A stretch of DNA of 64,000 nt from Ciona intestinalis. Taxonomy: Eukaryota; Chordata; Ascidiacea; Phlebobranchia; Cionidae. Position 1 is the first letter of the stretch; the number at the start of each line of letters is the position of its first letter. A program made the translations under genes and the position numbers. The notes below the pieces were generated by a model. The model made no database searches. It was not told the origin of the DNA and saw only the letters and a program-made list of their open reading frames with translations. Shown piece by piece: positions 58,835 through 64,000 of the stretch. Location: assembly GCF_000224145.3 (NCBI RefSeq), contig NC_020168.2, positions 2,998,411-3,062,410 of the forward strand. The letters run 5' to 3'.

Positions 58835-59179
58835 TAAATCGTCAATTTATGCATACTAAATTTTTCTATACTTCGATGCTGTGTTATGGGTGCAAAAGGT
58901 GCACTGTGAAAGGATAGGGCACTGTATCAGATCAAAATATATATATGCTTATTTTGCAGTAGATTTTGTAACAGTATATTTTTATTAGCTCGTTGGTGAT
59001 GCGTTTATACTTCATAATTTTTTGATATCGCCTTTTTGCACATGGCAACCAGAAATGTCCAAATAATATTTTAAAAAACACACAAAATGCAAATACTTGA
59101 ACAATTTATTTCATTTCCTATTTAACCTAAATATTAAAAAAATTAAAATCAGTAAAAATCAATTGCTTTGTGATTTGCA

Positions 59180-63806
<4,627 letters not shown>

Positions 63807-64000
63807 CTGTTTGAAAGTTGAATTATTGAATAGGCTATTGTGGAATTTTTATTGTGAAACATTTTTTGGGAAATTTTTGTTATGAAATGTTTATTTCTAC
63901 TGTGAATTTTTTACCATTTCTGTTCGTTTGGAAAGTTAACATACTAGTTGGTAATGATTGGGTCTGCTTTAAATTTAAATGAATGTAACATATTTATCTT

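Overview
The window is animal nuclear DNA, AT-rich and intron-rich, and most like an ascidian tunicate of the genus Ciona. The reasons are short introns, compact genes with animal-type products, a haemocyte-peptide-like precursor of the kind described from Ciona, many copies of one small inverted-repeat element, and a gene pair spaced like a trans-splicing operon. The genus is an inference; no database was searched. The window holds two 50-base N gaps (13074-13123, 61643-61692) and one single N (15901).

Layout. 1-2800: a short two-exon gene (2129-2739) for a secreted cationic peptide precursor with an acidic tail, with its own TATA box. 3936-6627: two intronless housekeeping genes, cytosolic tryptophanyl-tRNA synthetase and the U5 snRNP protein TXNL4A/DIM1. 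7013-23112: a 23-exon UBE2O-type ubiquitin-conjugating enzyme that contains an in-frame duplication of exons 8-10 beside an N gap, two GC-AG introns and one in-frame TAA in a conserved exon. 25524-34405: a TENT4 (PAPD5/PAPD7) non-canonical poly(A) polymerase with one apparent one-base insertion. 37044-45206 (minus): an 18-exon CCP110/CP110 centriole-capping protein. 46318-47226: an intronless single-pass membrane protein with a PPxY motif. 47669-58834: a 15-exon SCLT1 centriole distal-appendage coiled-coil protein whose start lies 49 bases after the upstream gene's poly(A) signal. 59180-63806 (minus): the 3' part of the tRNA dihydrouridine synthase DUS2, running off the right edge and also carrying an apparent one-base insertion.

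Two themes stand out. CCP110 and SCLT1 both act at the distal end of the centriole in ciliogenesis and lie within 2.5 kb of each other (start to start), with the PPxY membrane protein between them. The introns are also an active landscape of small transposons. There are eight copies of a TA-flanked inverted-repeat element, four elements with exact 8-bp target duplications (hAT-like), a 134-bp element with 17-bp terminal repeats, and several composite SINE pieces. Local tandem duplications overlap 3' splice sites in two genes.

Three independent single-site lesions in otherwise intact conserved genes (UBE2O TAA, TENT4 and DUS2 one-base insertions) are more easily explained by draft sequence errors or alleles than by gene decay.
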